Origin: Isoptericola chiayiensis
GTDB taxonomy: Bacteria; Actinomycetota; Actinomycetes; Actinomycetales; Cellulomonadaceae
NCBI RefSeq assembly: GCF_013149805.1
Contig: NZ_JABEZT010000002.1
Span: forward strand, 186,001 to 250,000
Reading direction: 5' to 3'
DNA length: 64,000 bases
Shown in pieces: positions 17,097 through 26,039 of this stretch (the first letter of the stretch is position 1; each line of letters starts with the position of its first letter). Position numbers and translations under genes: made by a program. The notes below the pieces were generated by a model that worked only from the letters and a program-made list of their open reading frames with translations, was not told where the DNA came from and searched no databases.

Positions 17097-18020
17097 TCAG
17101 TAGCCCGTCGTGGGGTCGACGACACCCTCGAGAGTGTCCCCGGCGACGAACCGGCCCAGGTTCTCCACCACGCGACGGCGCAGCAACGGCTCGACCATCT
17201 CGGGGGTGTCCGCGGTGTGCGGCGTGACGAGCGCGTTCGGCAGCTCCCACAGCGGGTGGCCGTCCGGCAGGGGCTCGGGGTCGGTGACGTCCAGCGCGGC
17301 CGCCCCGACCTGCCCGGACCGCAGGGCGGCCACCAGGGCGTCGGTGTCGACCAGGCCGCCGCGCGCGATGTTCACGAGCGTCGCACCGGGCCGCATCGCC
17401 GCCAGCTCCTGCGGGCCGACCAGGGCGCGGGTCTGCTCGGTGAGCGCCGCGGCGAGCACCACGACGTCCGCCTCGGCGAGCTCGGCGTGCAGGTCGGCGC
17501 CCGTGACGACCCGCTCCGCTCCGGGTACGGGCGCGGTCCGACGCCGGACCACGACGTTGCGGGTCCGGAACGGTGCGAGCAGCTCGAGGAACGAGCGGGC
17601 GATGCCGCCGGCCCCGAGGACCAGCACGCGTGCGTCGTACAGGGACCGGCCGGCCTCGGTGCCCCAGGTGCGCGTCCTGGCCCGTGCCGGGAGCTGCCGC
17701 AGCGCCGCGAGAGTCAGCGCCAGGGCGTGCTCCGCGACGGGTTCCGCGAAGGCGCCCTTGGCCGACGTCCAGGTGCGGTCGGAGTCGATCAGCCCGGCGT
17801 CGAGCGCGGCGTCGACGCCGGCCGACGGAAGCTGCACCCAGCGGACCCGGGGCGCCGAGGCGAGTGCGGGCCCCAGCCCGTCGACGCCGAGCGGGCCGAA
17901 CCAGAGCAGGCCCTCGGTCTCGGCGCCGAGCGGGACGAGGCGGGCACCCGACGCCTCGACGGCCCCGGGCACCCAGGCGGGGGTGGACGGGGCGGCGCTG
18001 ATCGCCGGACGGGCGCTCAT
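17097..18020 (-). CDS. D-isomer 2-hydroxyacid dehydrogenase family protein
   Basis: 307 residues. The C-terminal NAD-binding domain shows VLVLGAGGIARSFLELL, then NIARGGLVDTDALVAAL (with the catalytic Arg region), ALDVTDPEPLPDGHPLWELP and the catalytic His region NALVTPHTADTPEM. These enzymes reduce 2-keto acids or oxidise D-2-hydroxyacids. The start ATG 18020 overlaps the stop of the upstream GH31 gene by 4 bases, so both are co-translated and controlled by the LacI-type regulator. The substrate may be a sugar-derived acid; this is inference. Confidence 0.88.
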   Translation of the reverse strand: MSARPAISAAPSTPAWVPGAVEASGARLVPLGAETEGLLWFGPLGVDGLGPALASAPRVRWVQLPSAGVDAALDAGLIDSDRTWTSAKGAFAEPVAEHALALTLAALRQLPARARTRTWGTEAGRSLYDARVLVLGAGGIARSFLELLAPFRTRNVVVRRRTAPVPGAERVVTGADLHAELAEADVVVLAAALTEQTRALVGPQELAAMRPGATLVNIARGGLVDTDALVAALRSGQVGAAALDVTDPEPLPDGHPLWELPNALVTPHTADTPEMVEPLLRRRVVENLGRFVAGDTLEGVVDPTTGY

Positions 18021-20335
18021 GCGCGCACCTCCGTGCGGCCCTCTGCGGCCGGTGCGACGTCGCCGCCGGCGACCTGCAGGGACCACCCGTCCTGCTGGTC
18101 GGACTCGGCCTCCACCACGTCGCCGCGACGCCGGACCGTGAAGGAGACCGCGGAGCCGTCGGTACCGGCGACCTGAACGGTGCGCGACCAGTCGGGGTCC
18201 GGGTCGGGGTGCACCAGCAGGGTGAGCCCGTCGAGGTGGTCCGCGTCGGGCCGGTCCTCGTGGCGGGCGAGCGGCACGACGGCGCCGGGACGCAGGTAGA
18301 CCGGCAGCGAGTCGAAGTCGTGCTGCTCGCGGACCCACCGGCCGCCCGTGATGCGCTCGCCGGTGAGCAGCCCGGCCCACTCGCCCGCGGGCAGGTAGAG
18401 GTCCACCTGACCCTCGGCGCTGAAGACCGGGGCGACGAGGAGGTCGCCGCCGAGCATGTACTGGCGGTCGAGGTGCGCCACGGTGAGGTCCTCGGGGAAC
18501 TCCAGCAGCATCGGCCGCATCATCGGCGTGCCACGCCGGTGCGCCTCCTCGCCCGTGGCGACCAGGTACGGCGCGAGCCGGTTCTTCAGCCGCGCGAACT
18601 TCCGGGTCACGGCGACGGCGCCGGTCGGGTCGGACTCGTCCTCGCCGAACATCCACGGCACCCGGTAGGACCCGCTGCCGTGCATCCGCGAGTGGCTCGA
18701 GAACAGGCCGAACGCCGTCCAGCGCTTGAAGACCCCGGCGTCCGGGGTCATCTCGAAGCCGCCGATGTCGTGGCTCCAGTAGCCGAACCCGCTGTAGGCC
18801 AGGGAGAGCCCGCCCCGCAGCGACTCGGCCATCGACACGTACGAGGCGGTGTTGTCGCCGCCCCAGTGGACTGGGAACTGCTGGCCGCCGGCGGTGGCGG
18901 AGCGGGCGAACAGCACGGCGTCGTCGGCGCCGCGCTCGGAGGCGAGGACCTCGTGCACCGCCTGGTTGTACAGGTGGGTGTAGTAGTTGTGCATCCGCTC
19001 GGGGTCGGAGCCGTCGAAGTACTGCACGTCGGTCGGGATGCGCTCGCCGAAGTCGGTCTTGAAGGCGTCCACCCCCTGGCGCACCAGCCGGCGCAGCTTG
19101 TCCTGGTACCAGGCCGTGGCGTCGGGGTTGGTGAAGTCCACCAGGGCCATGCCGGCTTGCCAGCGGTCCCACTGCCACACGCTGCCGTCGCGGTTCCTCA
19201 CCAGGTAGCCCGCGGCCATGCCCTCGTCGAACAGTGGTGACTGCTGAGCGATGTAGGGGTTGATCCACACGCAGACGCGCAGGCCGCGGTCGTGCAGGCG
19301 GGCGAGCATGCCCTCCGGGTCGGGGAACACCCGCGGGTCCCACTCGAAGTCGCACCAGGTGAACTCGCGCATCCAGAAGCAGTCGAAGTGGAACAGGCTG
19401 AGCGGGATCTCCCGCTCGGCCATGCCGTCGATGAACGAGCTCACCGTCTGCTCGTCGTAGTCGGTGGTGAACGACGTCGACAGCCACAGGCCGTAGGACC
19501 ACGCGGGCACGCGGGCGGGTCGGCCGGTGAGGGCCGTGTACCGCTCGAGGATCGACTTCGGGTCGGGGCCGTAGATCACGTAGTAGTCCAGCGTCTCGCC
19601 GGGCACGGAGAACTGCACCCGCTCGACGGCCTCGGAGCCCACCTCGTACGACACGTGCCCGGGGTCGTCGACGAACACGCCGTAGCCGGCGTTCGTCAGG
19701 TAGAAGGGCACGTTCTTGTAGGCCTGCTCGCTGGACGTCCCGCCGTCCTCGTTCCAGATGTCGACGCTCTGGCCGTTCTTGACCACCGGGCCGAACCGCT
19801 CGCCCAGGCCGTAGACGAGCTCGCCGACGCCGAGGTCGAGCTGGTCGAACATGTAGCTCGTGCGGCCGTCGCGCTCGAGCTGGGGGGACCCGTGGTCGAC
19901 GGCGGCACCGGGGGAGACGTCGACCCAGGCGGCGGACTTGCCGCCGGACCGGGTCAGGGTCCGTCCTTCCGCGCGGAACTCGAGCGACCAGGTCTTCCCG
20001 ACGGACAGGTGGGCGCTCAGCGCGCCGGAGGTGACCGTGCCCTCGTCGCCCGCCACGACGGCCTCGCCGACGTCGTCGCCGGTGTTCACGGGGAACCGGA
20101 AGTGGTCGCCCGCGCCCTTGTGGTGGGTGTGGCGCACCCGGACGACGTTCTCGGCCGGGGCGGACACGGACGTGGTGACGACCGGGAGGTTGAGGGTGTC
20201 ACCGCGGTGACGCACGACCTTCGTGGGCGCGATCGCGTGCAGCGCGCCGTCGGCGGCCGTGAGCCGGTCGACCTCGCGGGCGTAGTGGATGGCGACCCCT
20301 CGGCGGGCGTGCCAGAAACCGTCGGTGAACTTCAT
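18017..20335 (-). CDS. yicI: Glycoside hydrolase family 31, alpha-xylosidase (YicI type)
   Basis: 772 residues, the normal size of YicI-type alpha-xylosidases. Order: N-terminal beta domain; catalytic barrel with RVPAWSYGLWLSTSFTTDYD, CFWMREFTWCDFEWDPRVFP and the nucleophile Asp428 in FKTDFGERIPTD; acid/base region HWGGDNTASYVSMAESLRGG; then C-terminal beta domains. No signal peptide, so it acts on imported oligosaccharides such as isoprimeverose from xyloglucan. The FWMREFTW motif fits alpha-xylosidase more than alpha-glucosidase. GGGAAGG precedes ATG 20335. It lies with a LacI regulator and opposite a sugar ABC importer. Confidence 0.92.
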   Translation of the reverse strand: MKFTDGFWHARRGVAIHYAREVDRLTAADGALHAIAPTKVVRHRGDTLNLPVVTTSVSAPAENVVRVRHTHHKGAGDHFRFPVNTGDDVGEAVVAGDEGTVTSGALSAHLSVGKTWSLEFRAEGRTLTRSGGKSAAWVDVSPGAAVDHGSPQLERDGRTSYMFDQLDLGVGELVYGLGERFGPVVKNGQSVDIWNEDGGTSSEQAYKNVPFYLTNAGYGVFVDDPGHVSYEVGSEAVERVQFSVPGETLDYYVIYGPDPKSILERYTALTGRPARVPAWSYGLWLSTSFTTDYDEQTVSSFIDGMAEREIPLSLFHFDCFWMREFTWCDFEWDPRVFPDPEGMLARLHDRGLRVCVWINPYIAQQSPLFDEGMAAGYLVRNRDGSVWQWDRWQAGMALVDFTNPDATAWYQDKLRRLVRQGVDAFKTDFGERIPTDVQYFDGSDPERMHNYYTHLYNQAVHEVLASERGADDAVLFARSATAGGQQFPVHWGGDNTASYVSMAESLRGGLSLAYSGFGYWSHDIGGFEMTPDAGVFKRWTAFGLFSSHSRMHGSGSYRVPWMFGEDESDPTGAVAVTRKFARLKNRLAPYLVATGEEAHRRGTPMMRPMLLEFPEDLTVAHLDRQYMLGGDLLVAPVFSAEGQVDLYLPAGEWAGLLTGERITGGRWVREQHDFDSLPVYLRPGAVVPLARHEDRPDADHLDGLTLLVHPDPDPDWSRTVQVAGTDGSAVSFTVRRRGDVVEAESDQQDGWSLQVAGGDVAPAAEGRTEVRA

Positions 20336-20378
20336 CGGGAACCTTCCCAGTGGTGGTGCGGAGCGCGGTGCGGTGGCG

Positions 20379-21389
20379 TCAGCGCGGGGCGGCGGTGGAC
20401 CCGGCGGGGCGGAGCTCTCCGCCGAGCAGGAGCTGCAGCGGCGGTGTCGACGGTTCCGTCAGCCGGTCGACGAGCGCCTCGAGGCTGCGTCGGCCCAGCT
20501 CGGGCCCGGGGGCCACGACGGCGCTGACGGGTGGGTCCGCGGTGGCGATCGCCTCGACGGAGGAAGCGATCCCGAGCACGGACACGTCGTCCGGGACGGC
20601 ACGGCCCGCGGCGAGGAGGCCGTTGACGAACCCGGGCAGCGCGGCCTCGTTGAGCGCCAGGACGGCGGTGACGTCGGGGTGGTCGGCGAGGAGCTCGTCG
20701 GCGGCGCGGTGCCCGGATCGTGGGTCCTGGGCCGCGCGCACGACGACGGCGTCCAGGTCGCGCCGGTCGGCCTCGGCACGGTAGGCGGCCTCGGTGCGGG
20801 TGATCGGGCCGTAGCCGGCCCAGGAGGGGGAGTCCAGGTCACCGATGAGGAGCCCGATCCTCCGGTGGCCCAGGTCCACGAGGTGGTCCAGCCCGGTGGT
20901 GACCATCGCGTCGAAGTCCATGTCGACGTAGGACAGGCCGTCGGGCTCCCGGGTGCGTCCGATGAGGCCGAACGGGACACCACGTCGCTCGAGCACCGCG
21001 ATGCGGGGGTCGTCGGCCGTCACCTCCATGAGCAGCACGCCGTCGACGAGGCCGCCGGACACGTAGTCCTCGAGCTGGTCGGCTCCGGCGACGGGCCACA
21101 GCACCACGTTGAACCCGCGTCCGGTGGCCGCCGAGGCGGCCGCGGTCACGATGCTCAGCGCCGTCGCGCTGAGGCGGTGCTCCAGCGCGGGGAAGACGAG
21201 CGCCACGATGCGGCTGTGCCGGCTGGCCAGCGCACGGGCGACGACGTTGCGGCGGTAGCCGAGGTCGGCCATCGCGGTCTGCACGCGCTGCCGCGTCCGT
21301 TCGGCCACGGGCTTGGTGCCGTTGACGACGAACGAGACCGTCGTCAGGGAGACGCCGGCCCGGTCGGCCACGTCCTGCATGGTCACCAC
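20379..21389 (-). CDS. LacI family transcriptional regulator
   Basis: 336 residues. The N-terminal helix-turn-helix is VTMQDVADRAGVSLTTVSFV, followed by the hinge TRQRVQTAMADLGYRRNVVARALA and a periplasmic-binding-protein-like effector domain. I place the start at GTG 21389 because AGGAGG lies five bases before it and the HTH then begins at residue 4. The frame stays open to GTG 21446, but that would add 19 unusual residues. It should bind the two AAAGCGCTTT palindromes upstream and repress both the importer and the GH31 genes, with a sugar as inducer. Confidence 0.9.
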   Translation of the reverse strand: MVTMQDVADRAGVSLTTVSFVVNGTKPVAERTRQRVQTAMADLGYRRNVVARALASRHSRIVALVFPALEHRLSATALSIVTAAASAATGRGFNVVLWPVAGADQLEDYVSGGLVDGVLLMEVTADDPRIAVLERRGVPFGLIGRTREPDGLSYVDMDFDAMVTTGLDHLVDLGHRRIGLLIGDLDSPSWAGYGPITRTEAAYRAEADRRDLDAVVVRAAQDPRSGHRAADELLADHPDVTAVLALNEAALPGFVNGLLAAGRAVPDDVSVLGIASSVEAIATADPPVSAVVAPGPELGRRSLEALVDRLTEPSTPPLQLLLGGELRPAGSTAAPR

Positions 21390-21460
21390 GGGGGCCTCCT
21401 GCGGGGTCGGTACGTCGGCGGGTGCGGACTGCCGTCCGATGATCACACATGGACGGGCGG

Positions 21461-21490
21461 TTGGTAAAGCGCTTTGATCCAGGCTACGGT
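21461..21490 (+). promoter_or_regulatory. Promoter of the sugar ABC importer operon
   Basis: A -35-like TTGGTA (21461-21466) and -10-like TACGGT (21485-21490) are separated by 18 bases. The first LacI-type operator overlaps the end of the -35, the second falls on the expected start site. Confidence 0.6.
21466..21475. promoter_or_regulatory. LacI-type operator 1
   Basis: Perfect palindrome AAAGCGCTTT inside GGTAAAGCGCTTTGA, the usual core of LacI/CcpA-like operators. It overlaps the end of the importer -35 and the promoter spacer. Confidence 0.85.
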
Positions 21491-21499
21491 GTCACCGGT

Positions 21500-21509
21500 A
21501 AAGCGCTTT
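21500..21509. promoter_or_regulatory. LacI-type operator 2
   Basis: Second copy of AAAGCGCTTT in the context GGTAAAGCGCTTTGA, identical to operator 1 over 15 bases and 34 bp downstream (about three helical turns), at the likely transcription start. Confidence 0.85.
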
Positions 21510-21571
21510 GACGCGAGCGGGTGACCGTGCCTCGCCTCGCCAGCACACCACCGAGCGAAGGAGCTTCGACC

Positions 21572-22780
21572 GTGCGACGAACCCCCACCGCCGTCGGTGC
21601 GGCGACGGCCGCCGGCGTCGCGCTGAGCCTGTCCGCGTGCAGCGGTCAGACAGGCGCGGACGACGGCACGCTGGTCGTCACCGACACGATGTCGGCCACG
21701 AGCGCGCCCGTCTACGAGGAGATCTACGACGCGTGCGCGGCGGACCTTGGCCTGGACGTCCGGGCGAACCACGTCGCGGGGTCGGGGCTCATCGCCACCG
21801 TGCTCCAGCAGGCGTCGTCGCAGACCCTGCCCGACGTGCTGATGCTCGACAACCCGGACGTGCAGCAGATCGCCTCCTCCGGCGCGTTGAGCCCGCTGGG
21901 CGACTACGGCATCTCCGGCGCGGGGCTGCCGCAGGGCGTGCTCGACGCCGGCACCTACGACGGCGCGCTGTACGGGATCACCCCCGTGGTGAACTCGATC
22001 GGGCTGTTCTACGACGCACGAGCCCTGGCCGAGGCGGGCGTCGAGCCTCCGACCACCTGGGACGAGCTGCGGACCGCGGCCGCGGAGCTGACCACCGAGG
22101 ACCGGTACGGGATCGCGTTCAGCGCGACCAACAGCTTCGAGGGCACCTGGCAGTTCCTGCCGTTCCTGTGGAGCAACGGCGCCGAGGAGGACGACCTGGC
22201 CTCGCCCGAGGCCGTCGAGGCGCTGGAGCTCGTCGACGCGCTGGTCGAGGACGGCTCGGCCTCGGCGAGCGTCGTGAACTGGTCGCAGAACGACGTCAAC
22301 GACCAGTTCATCGCCGGCAACGCGGCGATGATGGTGAACGGTCCGTGGAACATGCCCAGCCTGGAGGCCGCCGAGGGCCTCGAGTACGCCTCGGTGCCGC
22401 TGCCGGTCCCGGCCGCGGGCGACACCCTCGAGGCCCCGCTGGGCGGGGAGGCCTTCACCGTCCCGGACACCGGGAACCCGGAGAAGATGGCCGCCGCCGG
22501 CGCGTTCGTCGACTGCGTGACCGCCGGGGAGAACCAGCTGACGATGGCCACGGGTCGGGGCGCCGTCCCCGCCGACAGCGCGGTCGCCGCGGAGGCCGCC
22601 CGTCAGAACCCCACAATCGCCACCTTCGTCGACACGGTGCAGACCGCCCGCGCCCGCACCGCGCTGCTCGGCCCCGACTGGCCGCAGGCCGCCACCCAGA
22701 TCTACACCGCGGAACAGCTCGCCCTGACCGACACCGAGTCCCCGGCCGAGGCGCTCGAGCGCGTGGCGGCGCAGGACTGA
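21572..22780 (+). CDS. Extracellular sugar-binding lipoprotein (ABC importer)
   Basis: 402 residues. A short signal peptide ends in the lipobox LSLSAC, so the mature protein is anchored to the membrane outer face. The rest is a class I solute-binding protein: APVYEEIYDAC, PDVLMLDNPDVQQIA, GITPVVNSIGLFYDARAL, NGPWNMPSLEAA. It delivers a sugar or oligosaccharide to the next two permeases. GTG 21572 has GAAGGAG eight bases upstream. No ATPase gene is in the operon, so a shared MsiK-type ATPase encoded elsewhere is expected. Confidence 0.9.
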   Translation: MRRTPTAVGAATAAGVALSLSACSGQTGADDGTLVVTDTMSATSAPVYEEIYDACAADLGLDVRANHVAGSGLIATVLQQASSQTLPDVLMLDNPDVQQIASSGALSPLGDYGISGAGLPQGVLDAGTYDGALYGITPVVNSIGLFYDARALAEAGVEPPTTWDELRTAAAELTTEDRYGIAFSATNSFEGTWQFLPFLWSNGAEEDDLASPEAVEALELVDALVEDGSASASVVNWSQNDVNDQFIAGNAAMMVNGPWNMPSLEAAEGLEYASVPLPVPAAGDTLEAPLGGEAFTVPDTGNPEKMAAAGAFVDCVTAGENQLTMATGRGAVPADSAVAAEAARQNPTIATFVDTVQTARARTALLGPDWPQAATQIYTAEQLALTDTESPAEALERVAAQD

Positions 22781-22832
22781 TGCGGTACGCCGGCACGGGC
22801 CCTGCCCGGAACGAACGAGAGGACGGACGACG

Positions 22833-23792
22833 ATGACCACCACCCTCGCCGCAGGACCACGGGGCGCCGCAGCGCCGCCGTCGTCCCCGCCCCCGACGCG
22901 GCGCCGTGCCCGACGCCGCGAGCTGACCGCCCAGTGGTTGTTCCTGGTGCCGGCGATCGCCTACGTGCTGATCTTCTTCGGCTACCCGATCGTGAAGAAC
23001 CTCGTGATGGGGTTCCAGGACTACTCGGTGCGCACCTTCGTCACCGGCGAGGCCCCCTGGGTCGGACTCGCGAACTACGCCGAGGTCGTGAGCAGCGGGA
23101 TCTTCCGGACGACGGTCGTCAACACCGCGCTCTTCACGCTCGGGTCGATCGCCGGGCAGTTCGTGATCGGCCTGCTGTTCGCGCTGTTCTTCAAGCGGCG
23201 CTTCCCGCTCAACAACGTCCTTCGGTCGTTGCTGCTGCTGCCGTGGCTGCTGCCGATGATCGCCGGGAGCGCCGTGTGGCGCTGGATCCTCGACCAGGAC
23301 GGCGGCATCCTCAACGAGACGTTGCAGGGCATCGGGCTCATCGACGACCCGATCCGCTGGCTGACCAGCCCGGACATCGCCCTGGTCGCCGTGATCCTCG
23401 TCAACGTCTGGGTCGGCATCCCGTTCAACATGACCCTGCTGTACAGCGGGCTGCAGAACATCCCCGACGAGCTCTACGAGGCCGGGGCGCTCGACGGCGC
23501 CACCGGGTGGAAGGCCTTCTGGTACATCACCTGGCCGAACCTGCGCTCGGTGGTCAACGTCGTGCTGGTGCTCGGCGTGATCTACACGCTCAAGGTGCTC
23601 GACATCATCCTGGGGCTGACCGGCGGCGGACCGGCCAACGCGACCCAGACGCTCGCCACGGACTCCTACCGCCGCTCATTCCAGGAGTTCTCCTTCGGCA
23701 CCGGTGCCGCCGTGAGCAACGTGCTCATCGTCGTCTCGCTGGTGTTCGCCGTCGTCTACCTGCGCGCGAACCGACGCGCCGAGGAGGAGTGA
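22833..23792 (+). CDS. Sugar ABC transporter permease (MalF/UgpA type)
   Basis: 319 residues with six predicted membrane helices, from WLFLVPAIAYVLIFFGYPIV at about residue 35 to VSNVLIVVSLVFAVVYL near the end. The EAA loop that contacts the ATPase is ELYEAGALDGATGWKAFWYITWP. An AGGACGGACG lies before ATG 22833. It is 52 bases after the binding-protein gene and 8 bases before the second permease. Confidence 0.93.
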   Translation: MTTTLAAGPRGAAAPPSSPPPTRRRARRRELTAQWLFLVPAIAYVLIFFGYPIVKNLVMGFQDYSVRTFVTGEAPWVGLANYAEVVSSGIFRTTVVNTALFTLGSIAGQFVIGLLFALFFKRRFPLNNVLRSLLLLPWLLPMIAGSAVWRWILDQDGGILNETLQGIGLIDDPIRWLTSPDIALVAVILVNVWVGIPFNMTLLYSGLQNIPDELYEAGALDGATGWKAFWYITWPNLRSVVNVVLVLGVIYTLKVLDIILGLTGGGPANATQTLATDSYRRSFQEFSFGTGAAVSNVLIVVSLVFAVVYLRANRRAEEE

Positions 23793-23800
23793 GGTCCGCC

Positions 23801-24619
23801 ATGTCGCCGACGACCACACCACGCACGCTGCTCAGCACCGCGCTCGGGATCGCGTTGCTGGCCTTCATGCTGTTCCCCGTGTACTGGATGGTGAACGTCT
23901 CCCTCCAGGGCGGCAGCACCGCGGCCAGCAGCACGTTCTTCCCGACCGACATCACTCTCGACGGCTACCGCACCGCGATCCAGGACCAGACCGGCAACCT
24001 GCTCACCAGCATCGTCGTCGCCCTCGGCGCCGTCGTCGTCTCCCTCGCGGTCGCCACCCCGGCGGCGTACGCGCTGTCCCGGTTCCGGCTGCGCGGGATG
24101 GGCATCTTCCTGTTCGCGCTGCTGCTGGCGCAGATGATCCCCGGCATCGTCATCGCCAACTCGCTGTACACGCTGTTCAACGACCTGGGACTCCTGAACT
24201 CCTACCCCGGGCTGATCCTGGCCAACGCCACCCACGGCATCCCGTTCGCGATCCTCATCATGAGCGCCTTCATGCGGTCCATCCCGCCGGCGCTGACCGA
24301 GGCGGCACGCGTCGACGGCGCGAGCCACTTCCGGGCCTTCTGGTCGATCATCGTGCCGGTGAGCAAGAACTCGCTCATCACGGCCGGGCTGTTCTGCTTC
24401 CTGTTCGCCTGGAGCGACTTCATGTTCGGCCTGACGCTCACCACGGGTGCGGACATCAAGCCGGTCACGCTCGGCATCTACGACTACCTGCAGGGCAACG
24501 TGCAGAGCTGGGGTCCCGTCATGGCGACCGCCGTGCTGTCGTCGGTCCCGGCGATCGTGCTGCTCGTGCTCGCCCAGCGGTACATCGCCGCCGGGGCGAT
24601 GGGCGGCGCCGTCAAGTAG
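23801..24619 (+). CDS. Sugar ABC transporter permease (MalG/UgpE type)
   Basis: 272 residues with six predicted membrane helices beginning LGIALLAFMLFPVYWMVNVS. The EAA loop is PALTEAARVDGASHFRAFWSIIVP. The pairing of MalF- and MalG-type permeases with a lipoprotein defines a CUT1-type importer for oligosaccharides. The nearby cytosolic alpha-xylosidase suggests xyloglucan fragments as substrate; that is inference. GAGGAGGAG lies upstream of ATG 23801. It converges with the esterase gene, leaving three bases between the two stop codons. Confidence 0.93.
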   Translation: MSPTTTPRTLLSTALGIALLAFMLFPVYWMVNVSLQGGSTAASSTFFPTDITLDGYRTAIQDQTGNLLTSIVVALGAVVVSLAVATPAAYALSRFRLRGMGIFLFALLLAQMIPGIVIANSLYTLFNDLGLLNSYPGLILANATHGIPFAILIMSAFMRSIPPALTEAARVDGASHFRAFWSIIVPVSKNSLITAGLFCFLFAWSDFMFGLTLTTGADIKPVTLGIYDYLQGNVQSWGPVMATAVLSSVPAIVLLVLAQRYIAAGAMGGAVK

Positions 24620-24622
24620 ACG

Positions 24623-25972
24623 TCAGTCGACACGCAGCAGCGCGGGGACGTCGGTGGGTGGGCGACCGGAGCGGGCGAACTCGGCCCAGCCGGCACGCAG
24701 CGTCCGGCCGGTGTCGAGGAGCCCGGTGTCGGAGCGGCCCGCCACCACCGGCACCCCGCGCCAGCCGTCGGGGTCACCGAGCAGCAGCGGGAGCTCGGTG
24801 GCGTGCGCCGCCCGGAGCGGGTGGTGCGCGTCGCCGCCGAGGTAGGTGTACCGGGCGGCGCGGCCGCCGGCGCGGCGGTGGCGCTGGACGAAACGGTCCA
24901 CCGCGCGGCCGTACACCGTCCGGGTGAGCCCGCGTGCCGCCGCCTCGCGCAGCCCGCGGCCCAGCCCCGGGACGAGCGGCCGGGGCAGCGCGCCGTCCAC
25001 GAACAGCGCGGCCTCGCGGGCGTTCGTCCCCGCCAGGAGCTCGACCTGCGGGGCGACCCGCGACCAGGCGGAGGCCAGGTGCTCCTCCGGCGGCAGGGGA
25101 GCGAAGCCGTACTGGGTGCCGAACGGCATCGCCGCGCGCAGCCCGAAGCGGGGCAGGACGCGGCGCGCGGCGCGGTGCTGGGCGGCGAGCAGGTCCTCCA
25201 GGGGCGCGTCGTCGCGGACGGTGCGCACCTCGGCGGCCATGGCGGCCGCCATGGCCGCGCGGCGGCGGGAGATCCCCAGCGGCGGGCTCTGCACGATCGC
25301 CCGCCGGAACAGCCCGGTGGCGCCGTCGGCGACCATCAGGTGAACGATCGCGTCCGCCCCCGCGGACTCGCCCATCGCGGTCACGCAGCCGGGATCGCCG
25401 CCGAAGGCCGCCACGTTGCGCGACACCCATCGCAGCGCCGCCAGCATGTCCAGCAGGCCGAGGTTCGCCGGGTGCTCGGCGTCGCCCAGGAACCCCAGCA
25501 CGCCGAGGCGGTACGTCACCGCGACCACGACGACGCGCTGCTCACGCACCAGCAGGGTCGGGTCGTAGCTGATCGCGTCGCCGGCGCCGGACACGTAGGA
25601 CCCGCCGTGGATCCACACCACGACGGGCAGGTTCTCGCCCGGGGCGGCGTCGACGGGTGCGGTGACGGTCAGCCGCAGGCAGTCCTCGGACGGCGGCAGC
25701 GGTCGCGCGGAGTCCGGGCCGAAGACGTCCAGCCCGGCCGGGTCGGGATGCTGCGGGCACGACGGCGAGAACCCGGTCGCGTCGACGGTGCCCGCGGCCG
25801 GTGGCTCGTCCACCGGTGCTTCGAAGCGTGCGGCCCGGGCGTAGCGGATACCCCCGGCGCGCAGCACGTCGGGGCCGACCTGGACCACGAACCGGCCGGC
25901 CGGCGCCGCCACGACGTGCGTCGCGCCGTCGCGCGGACCACCTCCGGACACCGTCGTCGTCTCCTGGGTCAT
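24623..25972 (-). CDS. Carboxylesterase type B family protein
   Basis: 449 residues, alpha/beta hydrolase fold of the carboxylesterase/para-nitrobenzyl esterase family. Motifs: SEDCLRLTV, PVVVWIHGGSYVSGAGD (oxyanion hole HGG), VVVAVTYRLGVLGFL, the nucleophile elbow AMGESAGAD, and NVAAFGGDPG before it. No signal peptide is seen. The start ATG 25972 has GAGGACGG before it; an ATG 14 codons earlier is possible. The protein is somewhat short at its C terminus compared with the 500-residue family norm. Substrate unknown. Confidence 0.88.
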   Translation of the reverse strand: MTQETTTVSGGGPRDGATHVVAAPAGRFVVQVGPDVLRAGGIRYARAARFEAPVDEPPAAGTVDATGFSPSCPQHPDPAGLDVFGPDSARPLPPSEDCLRLTVTAPVDAAPGENLPVVVWIHGGSYVSGAGDAISYDPTLLVREQRVVVVAVTYRLGVLGFLGDAEHPANLGLLDMLAALRWVSRNVAAFGGDPGCVTAMGESAGADAIVHLMVADGATGLFRRAIVQSPPLGISRRRAAMAAAMAAEVRTVRDDAPLEDLLAAQHRAARRVLPRFGLRAAMPFGTQYGFAPLPPEEHLASAWSRVAPQVELLAGTNAREAALFVDGALPRPLVPGLGRGLREAAARGLTRTVYGRAVDRFVQRHRRAGGRAARYTYLGGDAHHPLRAAHATELPLLLGDPDGWRGVPVVAGRSDTGLLDTGRTLRAGWAEFARSGRPPTDVPALLRVD

Positions 25973-26039
25973 CCGTCCTCGCCTTCCCGCTGCCGCAGTA
26001 CCGGGAATTTCCACCGGCCCTGCATCGATTGTCGCTCGT

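Noticed and set aside
16342-17250. Upstream extension of the minus-strand zinc-ribbon frame across the DUF998 gene
   Set aside because: It covers a hairpin and an intact membrane protein on the other strand and lacks any homology-like features; ATG 16341 fits the leaderless rule.
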